DNA of 64,000 nucleotides from UBA3775 sp964584255 (GCA_964584255.1 CAZOZM010000004.1:1-64000); one strand, 5' to 3'; counted from the first letter of the stretch, positions 34,985 to 44,337 are shown. Notes: generated from the sequence alone by a model not told the origin. Translations and numbers: made by a program.

Positions 34985-35806
34985 TTACGTTTCGCTTTCA
35001 AGATTATTATGGGCTGCATCAACTATCCCTGCCGCAACTGACGTAAAGGATGAAATATCTGCCGTTTCATCTTTCGGACTTTTTTTCATATGAAGCAGAT
35101 ATTCAATATTCCCCTCCGGTCCTTTTATTGGCGAAAATGTAAGATTCAGTGGTGTAAAACCGTTGTCCTTTATAAATTCAAGCATATTTAAGACAACTTC
35201 CAGATGTACCGTTTTATCTCTTACCACGCCTTTTTTCCCAACCTTTTCACGACCGGCTTCAAACTGTGGCTTTATAAGACATACAATCTCACTTTCGTCC
35301 GCCATAAGTTCCCATACCGGATTAAGTACCTTTGTCAGGGAAATAAAAGCGACGTCTATTGATACAAAATCAGCTTTTTCACCTATGTCATCAGGAGTAA
35401 CATACCTTATGTTGGTTTTTTCCATGGATATGACTCTTTCATCCTGTCTGAGTTTCCACGCAAGCTGATTTGTTCCCACATCAATGGCATAGACCCTTGA
35501 TGCACCGTTTTGGAGCATACAGTCAGTGAATCCTCCGGTACTTGAACCAACATCCATACATACCTTTCCGGTAATGTCCAGCTTGTATTCATTTATCGCT
35601 TTTTCAAGTTTCAATCCACCTCGGCTTACATATTTAAGCTTAGGTGTTTTTACCGTAATCTCAGCTGTTTCCGGGAACATCGTTCCTGCCTTGTCTTCCC
35701 TTGAGCCGTCAACAAAAACTTCTCCTGCCATAATTACGGCTTTTGCCTTTTCCCTTGAGTCCGCAAGTCCTCTTTTAACCAGTAGTACATCAAGTCTTTC
35801 TTTCAT
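34985..35806 (-). CDS. tlyA: TlyA-family rRNA 2'-O-methyltransferase / S4 domain protein
   Basis: 273 residues with an N-terminal S4 RNA-binding domain (ERLDVLLVKRGLADSREKAKAVIMAGEVFVDG) and a C-terminal FtsJ-like methyltransferase domain with the SAM motif DVGSSTGGFTDCML and PQFEAGREKVG. TlyA in mycobacteria methylates 16S and 23S rRNA; the Firmicutes member (YqxC) is less studied. The ATG overlaps the dxs stop (TGATG), so translation is coupled. Confidence 0.95.
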   Translation of the reverse strand: MKERLDVLLVKRGLADSREKAKAVIMAGEVFVDGSREDKAGTMFPETAEITVKTPKLKYVSRGGLKLEKAINEYKLDITGKVCMDVGSSTGGFTDCMLQNGASRVYAIDVGTNQLAWKLRQDERVISMEKTNIRYVTPDDIGEKADFVSIDVAFISLTKVLNPVWELMADESEIVCLIKPQFEAGREKVGKKGVVRDKTVHLEVVLNMLEFIKDNGFTPLNLTFSPIKGPEGNIEYLLHMKKSPKDETADISSFTSVAAGIVDAAHNNLESET

Positions 35807-37680
35807 CAGGAGTCCTTTCTTAGTGATGTATATATTTCCGAGACTCTTTTATATACGGATTCCGCATCAAGCCCGTACTTCTTTCTGAGTTCTCCCTGTG
35901 TGCCGTGCTCAATATAGTCGTCAGGAAGACAAATATTTTCAAAACGTCCCCTATAACCGTTTTTATAGAGAAAGGCAGACACATGCTCTCCGTAGCCTCC
36001 GCTTTCTATTCCCTCTTCAATAACCACTGTAAGTTTGTGCCATTTTGCCATCTTGGAATACATTTCTCTGTCTATCGGAGATGTAAATCTGGCATTAACC
36101 AACGTCACACTTATGCCGTCACTTTCCAACATATATGCCGCTTCGCAGGCCGCCTCAAAAGTTCCGCCCACTGCAATTATTGCAAGGTCTTTTCCTTCAG
36201 CCACCAATTCCGATTTTCCTTCACGGATTTCAGTACATTCCAGACCGCTTTCATACACGGTTCCCTTTGGATATCTTACCACTACCGGACCATCGCAATT
36301 TATTGCATATTCAAGAGATTTTTTAAGTTCCTGCCCGTCTTTTGGCGATATAACCCTGATTCCCGGTATGGTTGAAAGGAAGGCAATATCGTAAATACCC
36401 TGATGGGTTTTTCCGTCATCACCTACCAGACCTGCACGGTCAACAACAAATACCACATGTTTTCCTGTCATGCACACATCATGAATCATCTGATCATATG
36501 ACCGCTGAAGAAATGTGGAATATATGCATACGACAGGTTTCATGCCTGAAGAGGCGAGACCTGACGCAAATGTTACTGCATGTTCCTCCGCTATTCCAAC
36601 ATCAAAAAACCGCTCAGGAAAACGCTGTCTGAATTCACCGAGTCCGGTTCCGTCTGCCATTGCCGCAGTGATTGCCACTATTGATGAATCTTTTTCAGCC
36701 AGTCTGCATATGGTATCACCGAAAACCTTTGTATAACTTTCACCCGTTTTCTTAATAATCTCGCCTGTTTTCATGTCAAAGGCACCGATACCGTGAAACT
36801 TACTCGGATTCTTTTCAGCAAAACCGTAACCTTTGCCTTTCTTGGTTACAACGTGTACAACAACAGCACCACGGTAACTCATGGCGGCTTCCATTGCCCT
36901 GCTCAGATCCTCAATATTATGACCGTCAACAGGTCCGAAATATCCAAGTCCCATATTTCTGAAAAGCTCACCCGGAATTATGAGATCCCTTATGGAATCC
37001 TTCGTCTTTTTTAATTTTGATGCAACCTTTGAACCGAATTCGGTTTTACCGAGTACGTTTTCAATGTCACCTTTGAAATCGATATATTTTGAATCGGTTC
37101 TTATATGACCGAGATATGTCGCTATTCCACCCACATTCCTTGAGATCGACATTTCATTATCGTTGAGTATGATAATGACATTCGATTTAATTCGTGCAAG
37201 GTTATTCATCGCTTCATAAACCATACCGCCGGACATCGATCCGTCACCTATAACTGCAGCAATGTGATATTTTTCATTTTTCAAATCTCTTCCTGCCGCA
37301 TATCCTGCCGCAACGGACAGACTCGTCGAACTGTGTCCTGCATCATAAACATCACAGGGACTTTCTTCTTCCTTAGGAAAACCGCTCAATCCGCCGTATT
37401 TCCTCAAAGTGGACATTTCATTCAAACGTCCCGTAAGCATTTTGTGGACATAGGACTGATGTCCAACATCCCAGATTATTTTATCCTCCGGAAGATTAAA
37501 ACATAAATGGAGGGCCATTGTCAGTTCAACCGCTCCAAGATTACTGGCAAGATGACCTCCCGTTTCCGAAACATTTCTGATAAGAAACTGCCTTATTTCC
37601 CTGGCTAATTCCGGAAGCTTGTCCTTTGGTATTTTCTTTATGTCATTCGGTCCTTTTATCCTGTTTAGATAAATTCCCAT
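35806..37680 (-). CDS. dxs: 1-deoxy-D-xylulose-5-phosphate synthase
   Basis: 624-residue thiamine diphosphate enzyme, first step of the MEP isoprenoid pathway. The ATG at 37680 has GGAGG upstream. Key segments are GHQSYVHKMLTGR, the ThDP motif starting GDGSMSGGMVYEAMNN and ending with NDNEMSIS, the catalytic Glu in AEEHAVTFASG, and EEGIESGGYGEH at the C-terminal domain. Adjacent to ispA, so precursor synthesis and prenyl-chain formation are co-encoded. Confidence 0.97.
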   Translation of the reverse strand: MGIYLNRIKGPNDIKKIPKDKLPELAREIRQFLIRNVSETGGHLASNLGAVELTMALHLCFNLPEDKIIWDVGHQSYVHKMLTGRLNEMSTLRKYGGLSGFPKEEESPCDVYDAGHSSTSLSVAAGYAAGRDLKNEKYHIAAVIGDGSMSGGMVYEAMNNLARIKSNVIIILNDNEMSISRNVGGIATYLGHIRTDSKYIDFKGDIENVLGKTEFGSKVASKLKKTKDSIRDLIIPGELFRNMGLGYFGPVDGHNIEDLSRAMEAAMSYRGAVVVHVVTKKGKGYGFAEKNPSKFHGIGAFDMKTGEIIKKTGESYTKVFGDTICRLAEKDSSIVAITAAMADGTGLGEFRQRFPERFFDVGIAEEHAVTFASGLASSGMKPVVCIYSTFLQRSYDQMIHDVCMTGKHVVFVVDRAGLVGDDGKTHQGIYDIAFLSTIPGIRVISPKDGQELKKSLEYAINCDGPVVVRYPKGTVYESGLECTEIREGKSELVAEGKDLAIIAVGGTFEAACEAAYMLESDGISVTLVNARFTSPIDREMYSKMAKWHKLTVVIEEGIESGGYGEHVSAFLYKNGYRGRFENICLPDDYIEHGTQGELRKKYGLDAESVYKRVSEIYTSLRKDS

Positions 37681-37706
37681 AATTACCTCCAAAGACTGTA
37701 TGTCTT

Positions 37707-38636
37707 TTATCTGTCTCTCTCTATGAGTGAAATAAGAAGTTCCTTAAGGAAACCTTCCTTTCCAAGAAGAGAGTTAAGTATTTCACCGGCTTCTGCCGTC
37801 AATCTCCCAACAGTCTGCTGTGATTTTTCCAATCCATGTATCGTGACATAGGTTGTTTTGTTGTTCTCTTTATCACTGTGAACCGGTTTACCAAGCACCT
37901 CATCTGTACTTGTTTCATCAAGGATATCATCCTTTATCTGAAAAGCAAGACCGACTTTTCTTCCAACTGTCGACAGTTTGCATGCCACATCCTTTCCGGC
38001 TCCGGCAAGTACCGCTCCGGCCATTATGGAAGCCTCAAGAAGTGCTCCCGTCTTCATTGAATAAATAAAATCCAGTTCAGAATCATCAAGTACGCTTCCT
38101 GTTTTCTTTACATCAACAGCCTGTCCGCCTACCATGCCGTGAATTCCCGCTTTTTCCGAGATAATCTGCATTGCGTAAGCTGCACTTTCCATCCCGGCAG
38201 GCACTCCCTCAAAAGCAGTTGAAACAACTGCAGATGCCATTGTCTCGTATGCAAGATTAAGCAGTGCATCGCCGGCAAGTATCCCCATATCTGCACCGTA
38301 TTTGGCATGTGTAGTCAGTTTTCCTCTTCTGTACATGTCATTATCCATGTCAGGGAGATCATCATGAACCAGTGAGTATGAGTGAATAAACTCCATTGCC
38401 GCCATAAACGGATAAACCGTTTTTTCCGCTTCTTCCGGATTTCCGCCAAACTCCTCGAAAGCAGCCAGCATAATTATGGGTCTCAGTCTTTTACCGCCGT
38501 TGAGAACACTGTATGCCATCGCTTCCTTCATAAAGGCAGCTTCACCTTCCTCTTTTGGCAGATACTTCTTTACTGCTTCTTCTGCCTGACACTTTTTCTG
38601 TTCCAATTTATGTTTAAAATCGTTTACTCCGTTCAT
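37707..38636 (-). CDS. ispA: polyprenyl synthetase (geranylgeranyl/farnesyl diphosphate synthase)
   Basis: 309-residue trans-prenyltransferase. The first aspartate-rich motif is HDDLPDMDNDMYRRG (about 97-111) and the second is QIKDDILDETSTDEVLGK (about 232). GGKRLRP at about 53 is the allylic-substrate motif. It makes C15 or longer chains for undecaprenyl and quinone synthesis; chain length cannot be told reliably. Located between xseB and dxs, a conserved Firmicutes arrangement. Confidence 0.95.
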   Translation of the reverse strand: MNGVNDFKHKLEQKKCQAEEAVKKYLPKEEGEAAFMKEAMAYSVLNGGKRLRPIIMLAAFEEFGGNPEEAEKTVYPFMAAMEFIHSYSLVHDDLPDMDNDMYRRGKLTTHAKYGADMGILAGDALLNLAYETMASAVVSTAFEGVPAGMESAAYAMQIISEKAGIHGMVGGQAVDVKKTGSVLDDSELDFIYSMKTGALLEASIMAGAVLAGAGKDVACKLSTVGRKVGLAFQIKDDILDETSTDEVLGKPVHSDKENNKTTYVTIHGLEKSQQTVGRLTAEAGEILNSLLGKEGFLKELLISLIERDR

Positions 38637-38647
38637 ACAACTTCACC

Positions 38648-38854
38648 TCAGACTTCAGTACCTTCCTCAAAAATTGTAAGCTGTCTTTCTATGCCGTCAA
38701 TCATCTCTGTACACTCCTTCAAACGGATTATTCCTTTTTTGTACAGTTCAAATGACTCTTCCAGACTAATGTCAGTATTCTCCATTTTTCTGACAATCTC
38801 ATCCAACTCTCTGATTCCCTCTTCAAGAGAAGACGGTTTATTGATTTCTTCCAT
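38648..38854 (-). CDS. xseB: exodeoxyribonuclease VII small subunit
   Basis: 68 residues, with the family core SLEEGIRELDEIVRKMENTDISLEESFELYKKGI. It forms a complex with XseA and is needed for its activity. GAGGAG precedes the start. A 9-bp hairpin separates it from xseA. Size is normal. Confidence 0.95.
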   Translation of the reverse strand: MEEINKPSSLEEGIRELDEIVRKMENTDISLEESFELYKKGIIRLKECTEMIDGIERQLTIFEEGTEV

Positions 38855-38866
38855 ACATATCTCCTC

Positions 38867-38893
38867 ACAACAGACCTTCCAACCGTCTGTTGT
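38867..38893 (-). promoter_or_regulatory. intercistronic hairpin between xseA and xseB
   Basis: ACAACAGAC (38867-38875) and GTCTGTTGT (38885-38893) make a perfect 9-bp stem with a 9-nt loop, immediately before the xseB ribosome binding site. No T-run follows, so it is unlikely to be a strong terminator; it may tune stability or translation. Confidence 0.55.
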
Positions 38894-38920
38894 ATTATAT
38901 TACCGTTTTATATGGCGAAT

Positions 38921-40192
38921 CTACAATTCGCCATGTTCAATTTCTTCCACATTACATAAAAGACTGCCGTCTTTTAAAGTAATTTTTATTCTGTCTCCCG
39001 CTGCCGCTTCTTCCACACTTTTCACAGACTTTCCGTTCTTAGAGACATATCCGTAACCACTCTCAATTTTCTCAAGCGGTGATAATCTTCTCAGTTTCTC
39101 ATGGAAAATGTCCATTCTGTGATTTGTCTGTGCAAGTTTTTTATGCATTTCATTTTGCATTCCTTCAGAAATCCCGTCAAGAAGCTGAATTGTATCATAC
39201 AGACTTCTCCCGGCAAGCTCTGACATTCTTTGTTTGAACGATTCAAGTTTTTCCTTTTTTCTTCCTATGATTTTTCCGGGATTAAAATATTCAAGATTTC
39301 GCTCACTGACGGCAAGAATTTCTCTTGCTCTGTCCATGCGATCCGTCACTCCATAAATAAGTTCGGAATGAACATCCACAAAATGCTGTTCCAATGCCGC
39401 ATATTCATAAATGGCCATTTCTGCCGCAGCACTCGGTGTAGGAGCTCTTAAATCCGCAGCATAATCTGTAAGTGCAATATTAATTTCATGTCCTACTGCT
39501 GAAATCACCGGCGTTTTCAATTCATAAACAGCTCTTACAACCGCTTCCTCATTAAACGGCCATAAATCCTCAATTGAACCGCCGCCACGTCCGAGAATGA
39601 TAACATCCGTTCCATACGCATCCAGCTTTTTTAAGGCCCTAACTATTGAAGCCGCAGCGCGTTCTCCCTGAACGATTGCCGGTGCATGAACAATGTGCAC
39701 ATATGGATTGCGCCTCCATGTCACATTTTCAATGTCATGCATTGCAGCTGCATTTTCTCCCGTAACTACTCCGAGTGTTTTTACATATTGCGGAATTTTT
39801 TTCTTGTGTTCACTGTCGAACAGACCTTCGTTGTAAAGTTTTTCCTTGAGCTCATTATATTTTTCGTAAAGCTCACCTTTACCGCTTTTTCTTATTGACG
39901 TTGCATAAAATCTGTAATTACCGTCACGCACATAAACATCTATTTGTCCGTCGGCCTCCACGCTTTGTCCGTCTTCCAGTTTGAAATCAAGACCGTTCAT
40001 TCTTTTACCGGAAAACATTACACAGTTAAGTTGCGATTTGCCGTCTTTTAAAGAAAAATAAATATGTCCGGAATTATGATATTTGCAATTAGAAACTTCT
40101 CCCTTTATGCAAATGCGTCCTAAAACGCAATCCCGGACAAATATATTTTTAATATAGGAGTTTACCTGCTCAATTGTATATATCTTACTCAT
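38921..40192 (-). CDS. xseA: exodeoxyribonuclease VII large subunit
   Basis: 423 residues: an N-terminal OB-fold (about 1-100) with GEVSNCKYHNSGHIYFSLKD, then the catalytic domain with RGGGSIEDLWPFNEEAVVRA and SAVGHEINIALTDYAADLRAPTPSAAAE, and a C-terminal coiled coil. Degrades single-stranded DNA. The start overlaps the nusB stop by 8 nt. Confidence 0.97.
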   Translation of the reverse strand: MSKIYTIEQVNSYIKNIFVRDCVLGRICIKGEVSNCKYHNSGHIYFSLKDGKSQLNCVMFSGKRMNGLDFKLEDGQSVEADGQIDVYVRDGNYRFYATSIRKSGKGELYEKYNELKEKLYNEGLFDSEHKKKIPQYVKTLGVVTGENAAAMHDIENVTWRRNPYVHIVHAPAIVQGERAAASIVRALKKLDAYGTDVIILGRGGGSIEDLWPFNEEAVVRAVYELKTPVISAVGHEINIALTDYAADLRAPTPSAAAEMAIYEYAALEQHFVDVHSELIYGVTDRMDRAREILAVSERNLEYFNPGKIIGRKKEKLESFKQRMSELAGRSLYDTIQLLDGISEGMQNEMHKKLAQTNHRMDIFHEKLRRLSPLEKIESGYGYVSKNGKSVKSVEEAAAGDRIKITLKDGSLLCNVEEIEHGEL

Positions 40193-40607
40193 TGGCCTTT
40201 CGGTTTTTCTCCAGTTTTCCTAAAATACCATTGATAAATGCCTGGGATCCATCGTCTCCGCCATATGCCATGGCAAGAACCACGGCTTCGCTGATTGCAA
40301 CGGCATCAGGGACATCTTCATCATAATAGATCTCATATACAGCCATTCGCATGATTGCAAGATCAATTTTACTCATACGTTCAAGCTTCCAGCCTTCACT
40401 GACCCCTGCAATCATCGGATCAATCACTCCGAGCTTATCACTTACTTTTTTGTATCTTTCAACAACCTGTTGTATTTCTTTCTCTTTAAGATTCTCCGTA
40501 AAGTCACGGAAATAAAGTTCAAGCTGCTCTTCCATCTCATTTCTTTCATAAAATTCGCTGAGATAGATTAAGAATACAACATGTCTTCTTTTGTCAGTTT
40601 GTCTCAT
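40185..40607 (-). CDS. nusB: transcription antitermination factor NusB
   Basis: 140-residue all-helical protein, with the family C-terminus DLAIMRMAVYEIYYDEDVPDAVAISEAVVLAMAYGGDDGSQAFINGILGKL. With NusE it binds boxA of rRNA leader RNA. The N-terminus is less typical but has the helical VVFLIYLSEF start. Follows the Asp23 gene, an order typical of Clostridia. Confidence 0.96.
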   Translation of the reverse strand: MRQTDKRRHVVFLIYLSEFYERNEMEEQLELYFRDFTENLKEKEIQQVVERYKKVSDKLGVIDPMIAGVSEGWKLERMSKIDLAIMRMAVYEIYYDEDVPDAVAISEAVVLAMAYGGDDGSQAFINGILGKLEKNRKANE

Positions 40608-40635
40608 AAAGGGACCTCCTAATCAGGTTTAATGC

Positions 40636-41022
40636 TTATGCTTTATCAAGCTCAATACCGGAAATTCTGATATCAACGCATGAAACCCTGAGTCCGGTCA
40701 TACTCTCTATTGACTGTTTAACTTTCTCCTGAACCTCCGCAGATGTCTTAGGAATACTGTATCCGTATCTGAGTGAAAGTGTGAGTTTAACAGTCACAAC
40801 ATCATCCGAAACACTTATTACCACACCCTTTGAAAGGTTCTTAACGCCCAATTTCTTAACAATATCATTTGTTATATTTCCACTCATTGATGCAACACCT
40901 TCAACCTCTGTTGCCGCTACTCCGGCGATTGAAGCAATTACATCATCAGCTATTTTTACGTTTCCGCATGGATTCTCAATATCTATAGTTGCAGAATAGC
41001 TTGTTACATTCTTTTCTCCCAT
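40636..41022 (-). CDS. Asp23/Gls24 family envelope-stress protein
   Basis: 128 residues from the ATG at 41022 (GGAGG upstream). The core GNVKIADDVIASIAGVAATEVEGVASM and the C-terminal VQEKVKQSIESMTGLRVSCVDIRISGI are typical of Asp23/YqhY proteins, which are cytoplasmic, sometimes membrane-associated via AmaP, and linked to envelope stress or acetyl-CoA carboxylase control. The gene precedes nusB, as does yqhY in Bacillus. Confidence 0.93.
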   Translation of the reverse strand: MGEKNVTSYSATIDIENPCGNVKIADDVIASIAGVAATEVEGVASMSGNITNDIVKKLGVKNLSKGVVISVSDDVVTVKLTLSLRYGYSIPKTSAEVQEKVKQSIESMTGLRVSCVDIRISGIELDKA

Positions 41023-41093
41023 TGATGCTTCCTCCATCAAAAAAATTTAAGGATACGCAGACTAAACCCACTTTCAGTCTTGTATGCTGTTTC

Positions 41094-41122
41094 ATTATAA
41101 CAGAGTCCGCCGTTTTTTCCAA
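41094..41122 (-). promoter_or_regulatory. SigA-type promoter of the asp23-nusB-...-recN operon
   Basis: Minus strand TTGGAA (41117-41122), 17-nt spacer, TATAAT (41094-41099), about 70 nt before the Asp23 start. It separates the vegetative block from the sporulation operon upstream. Confidence 0.6.
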
Positions 41123-41175
41123 GTATTAAATTATCCGGTTCGTCAGCAACTCATTCATATTCGTTAATTTTCTAT

Positions 41176-41868
41176 CTAATCTTCCGTCACTGCATTCGAA
41201 ATTACGATTTTCGATGCATCCGTTTCAGCTTTTCTCATAACCACATCCTCGATTTTTGCCACATCACTGTCAGTAAGTGACATTGAATTTACAACAATAT
41301 CAATCTTACCTTCATTTATGTAACATACCGTCTCATAGCCTTTTGCTTCCAGAAGAGTTTCCAGTTCATCTTCCAGCCCTGCCTCTTTTGTCATATTAAT
41401 GAGGCTTTCCGCAGCCGCCTTTTTTGATGCCTCATCTGCCTGTGAATCGTTTATGATTCCCTGCAGAATTTCCTTATTTGCTGCCCGTACCTGCTCCCTG
41501 TTAAGCTTTGCATTTCCAAAAAAGCCGCTCCCCAGAACAGTGCTTGCGAGAACCGCATCTCCGATTTCTCCATCCGTCACATTTGCATCACCATCCGATA
41601 CCTCAACATCGTCACCTGATACACTCTGGTCATTTTCCCCCGCCGGATCAATGTCAGGCTGTGTAAATATATCTCCTTCCTGAATCGCATCCTCCGTTCC
41701 GCTGTCTCCCGTAAGTTCATTGGCTTCATTTCCTGACGGATTTACCTTTCCCGACTGCCCCGTAAGATTCAGATATCCTGCAATAATTATCATAACCGCC
41801 AGTGTGGCAATTATTACCTGATTCTTCCTGACCACCTTTTTAAAAAAACCTTTGCTGTTTTCCTTCAT
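41176..41868 (-). CDS. spoIIIAH: stage III sporulation protein AH
   Basis: 230 residues from the ATG at 41868 (GGAGGG upstream). One transmembrane helix (about 18-37) is followed by a low-complexity acidic linker and the ring-forming (RBM/YscJ-like) domain, with LNREQVRAANKEILQGIINDSQADEASKKAAAESLINMTK and the C-terminal KIDIVVNSMSLTDSDVAKIEDVVMR. Mother-cell SpoIIIAH binds forespore SpoIIQ across the two membranes. Last gene of the operon. Confidence 0.95.
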   Translation of the reverse strand: MKENSKGFFKKVVRKNQVIIATLAVMIIIAGYLNLTGQSGKVNPSGNEANELTGDSGTEDAIQEGDIFTQPDIDPAGENDQSVSGDDVEVSDGDANVTDGEIGDAVLASTVLGSGFFGNAKLNREQVRAANKEILQGIINDSQADEASKKAAAESLINMTKEAGLEDELETLLEAKGYETVCYINEGKIDIVVNSMSLTDSDVAKIEDVVMRKAETDASKIVISNAVTED

Positions 41869-41881
41869 ATTACCCTCCACT

Positions 41882-42265
41882 TTATGCTTTCAGTCTGTAT
41901 ATCTGTATTTTATGAACCGGCATGTCAAATAATGACTGACATACATTAATTATCTGTTCCTTAACCTTATAATCATCCGCCCCCTCACACAATATGCACA
42001 CTCCCGTCATTTCAGGTGCAATAAAAACCTCTGCCCTGCCGACACCGTTCATGCTCTCAAGTGTCTCCTTCAACCTGTTCTCATAATACTGTTCTTCTTC
42101 CGTTTCTTCATCGTCATACAATCGTGAAATGCTTTCTGTCCTAACCGACGTACTTTTTCCGCCTTCACCGGAAAAAGACAGTGTCAGCAACACAAATCCG
42201 CATACAAGCATTATGATTACACCGGGTGTAAGATTCTTTTTTATTTTCTTCAGATTTTCATTCAT
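41882..42265 (-). CDS. spoIIIAG: stage III sporulation protein AG
   Basis: 127 residues from the ATG at 42265 (GGAGG upstream). One transmembrane segment (about 15-33) and a C-terminal ring-building domain with YYENRLKETLESMNGVGRAEVFI and EQIINVCQSLFDMPVHKIQIYRL. Clearly shorter than the Bacillus protein (about 229), lacking most of the insert; it assembles the large ring of the feeding-tube channel. Overlaps spoIIIAF by 8 nt. Confidence 0.92.
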   Translation of the reverse strand: MNENLKKIKKNLTPGVIIMLVCGFVLLTLSFSGEGGKSTSVRTESISRLYDDEETEEEQYYENRLKETLESMNGVGRAEVFIAPEMTGVCILCEGADDYKVKEQIINVCQSLFDMPVHKIQIYRLKA

Positions 42266-42734
42266 CTGCCGCCTCCGTCTGCTCACTCACATATTCGCTT
42301 TCCATATGATAAAAATCCGCTATGTACTTCTTTATAGAAGGTGCATTGTCTTTGTTGTCATTAAAAAAAGTCACACTGTATACCCCTTTATCCTCCTTTA
42401 TTTTTACATCAGTCTCCCCATAACCGGACATCTCCAGCGACACCTCTATTTCTTCTTCCATTCTGACCGCGGCATACTCATTTATCAATCTGTTTCTTTC
42501 TTCCTCTGCGATTTCAAAACTCACTTCCGGACAGCTTATGTCATCAAATCCGGAAATCATGTTCCCCTCCGAAAAAATCCCGTAAACGGAATTAAGGGCA
42601 TAGATTATCGTTATCATTCCGGCTATAAATTTCAAATAACTTTCATATCCGCTTCCGGCACTTATATTAAGAATTCCCGACATGATTATCATCAGTATCA
42701 CCATATTTCCGGCAAAATCTTTAAACAAATCCAT
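42258..42734 (-). CDS. spoIIIAF: stage III sporulation protein AF
   Basis: 158 residues from the ATG at 42734. Two N-terminal hydrophobic helices (about 8-24 and 32-50, with VILMIIMSGILN and SYLKFIAGMITIIYAL) precede a soluble domain. The open frame extends upstream over 45 residues without similarity and with no good start. The start codon has only a weak GTGGGGC ribosome binding site, and 103 nt separate it from spoIIIAE, an unusual gap in this tightly packed operon. Confidence 0.88.
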   Translation of the reverse strand: MDLFKDFAGNMVILMIIMSGILNISAGSGYESYLKFIAGMITIIYALNSVYGIFSEGNMISGFDDISCPEVSFEIAEEERNRLINEYAAVRMEEEIEVSLEMSGYGETDVKIKEDKGVYSVTFFNDNKDNAPSIKKYIADFYHMESEYVSEQTEAADE

Positions 42735-42837
42735 CTGACAGCCCCACTCTTTAAACTCTTTCTTCCTACACCAATACATTAGAATCGTCGTTTCCAAATC
42801 CGCAGCAGCAGACTTTCCGCATTTGCCCCACTCAGTC

Positions 42838-43950
42838 TTAAAGCCCCGTTCCCACTGCAAGAATAACAATCAGTATTATAAACAGAAGCGCAGCTGTCAG
42901 AGCTGTTTTCAGAAGCAGGCTTATTGCCGCTGCCGTATCAGACATTAAGGCCGTTATCCTCCTGTCAGCAACAGGTTCCGTAACTGCACATGCTATTCTT
43001 ATAACCAGATTGACTGCAAAAATTTTTGTAATCGGCACTGTACATAAAACGAGAATTGCGATTACTCCGCCTGCACCTATTATGTTTTTCAGTACGATAC
43101 CTGCCGAAAGCACAGTTTCAGCCGCTGTACTGATTCCGCTTCCAAGTATGGGTATTGCTCCTGCCGCCTTTTGCAGCAGTGACCTTTTTAACTTTTCGGT
43201 ACCCGGACTGAGAAGACTCTGAATTCCGCTCAAAAAAATAACAAGAGAAACCAAAAATTTATTTCCCCAACCTATAATCGTACCGGCAAGTTCCGTCATC
43301 TTTGTAAACATACCGTTTTTTGTCACATGATTTGCAATCGAAAGACAAAGGTAAATGTCCGTAAGCGGCAGGAGTAAATTAAGAAGTATTTTCTCTCCTA
43401 AAGTAATGACAAACATGCTTATTGCATACATGGATGCTGCCGTTGTCGTACCGCAGCCATAAGCAATTCCCATCATATAAGCCGGAGTCAGAACACTCAT
43501 AAATTCCGTAACATCCGTCAAAATTTCCCGGGTCATGAGCATCACCGTTGCATACATTCCCGCAAGCACATTTATAACCAGCATGTACATTATGTAAAAC
43601 GCAGTATTATTTGTCCCTCCGTCTCCATAAATCCCGGTGAACGGTGTAAAAAGGGCTACCAGTGCAGTCAGCAGAAGTATCGACGAAAAACATGAGAGTT
43701 CTTCCTCCAACGCCTGCAGACATGAATTCAAAATGCTCTCTGCAAGTCCGGTTACCGAAAAATCATTTTCACCCTTCAGGGCATTTTCAACATACTCCAC
43801 AAAACGCATTTTACCATCCGTTTTCTCATCTAAATATGAATCTATCCCTGTATAATCAATATCCATTGTTTCATCATATTCATCTGCCCCTGCAGTACAA
43901 AAGATAAGAATAACCGATATCATGAAAACCCAAACCAGTCTTTTTATCAT
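42838..43950 (-). CDS. spoIIIAE: stage III sporulation protein AE
   Basis: 370-residue polytopic membrane protein with a signal-like N-terminus and about eight hydrophobic segments. Family segments such as LLLPLTDIYLCLSIANHVTKNGMFTKMTELAG, FLSGIQSLLSPGTEKLKRSLLQKAAGAIPILGSG and AETVLSAGIVLKNIIGAGG are present. Part of the secretion-like channel that supports forespore gene expression. Six nt after spoIIIAD. Confidence 0.95.
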   Translation of the reverse strand: MIKRLVWVFMISVILIFCTAGADEYDETMDIDYTGIDSYLDEKTDGKMRFVEYVENALKGENDFSVTGLAESILNSCLQALEEELSCFSSILLLTALVALFTPFTGIYGDGGTNNTAFYIMYMLVINVLAGMYATVMLMTREILTDVTEFMSVLTPAYMMGIAYGCGTTTAASMYAISMFVITLGEKILLNLLLPLTDIYLCLSIANHVTKNGMFTKMTELAGTIIGWGNKFLVSLVIFLSGIQSLLSPGTEKLKRSLLQKAAGAIPILGSGISTAAETVLSAGIVLKNIIGAGGVIAILVLCTVPITKIFAVNLVIRIACAVTEPVADRRITALMSDTAAAISLLLKTALTAALLFIILIVILAVGTGL

Positions 43951-43956
43951 ACACCT

Positions 43957-44337
43957 TCACCCGCAGAAAAGTTCAATCGTTTCAACCAGACCCGTAATCA
44001 CCGGCATGCTCAATGCCAGGACCGTAAGCTTGGAAACAAGTTCTATCTGCTTTGCTATTGCACTGTTTCCCGCATCCCTGCAGAGGCTTCCGGCAAAATC
44101 TCCGATATAACTGATTCCAAAACATTTTAGGAGAAGACTTATATATTCCCTGTTAATGCCTGTCCTGTCAACGAGTCCGGTTATGCTGCTCACAATTCCG
44201 GAAAGTATTTCCGCTCCATACATGACCATATATAATCCGGCACACATTGCCGTCATAAGCCGGTATTCCTTTTTATCTTCCGGAAGCTGGGTAATAAGAA
44301 TGACCGCAAGTAGCCCGACTGCCGCTATCCTGATCAT
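43957..44337 (-). CDS. spoIIIAD: stage III sporulation protein AD
   Basis: 126-residue membrane protein with three to four hydrophobic helices and the family segment LLLKCFGISYIGDFAGSLCRDAGNSAIAKQIELVSKL. It overlaps spoIIIAC by 4 nt. A membrane component of the SpoIIIA-SpoIIQ complex. Confidence 0.95.
   Translation of the reverse strand: MIRIAAVGLLAVILITQLPEDKKEYRLMTAMCAGLYMVMYGAEILSGIVSSITGLVDRTGINREYISLLLKCFGISYIGDFAGSLCRDAGNSAIAKQIELVSKLTVLALSMPVITGLVETIELFCG

Noticed and set aside
42735..42869. N-terminal extension of spoIIIAF overlapping spoIIIAE
   Set aside because: The added residues are not hydrophobic or family-like; the shorter start gives the expected membrane N-terminus.
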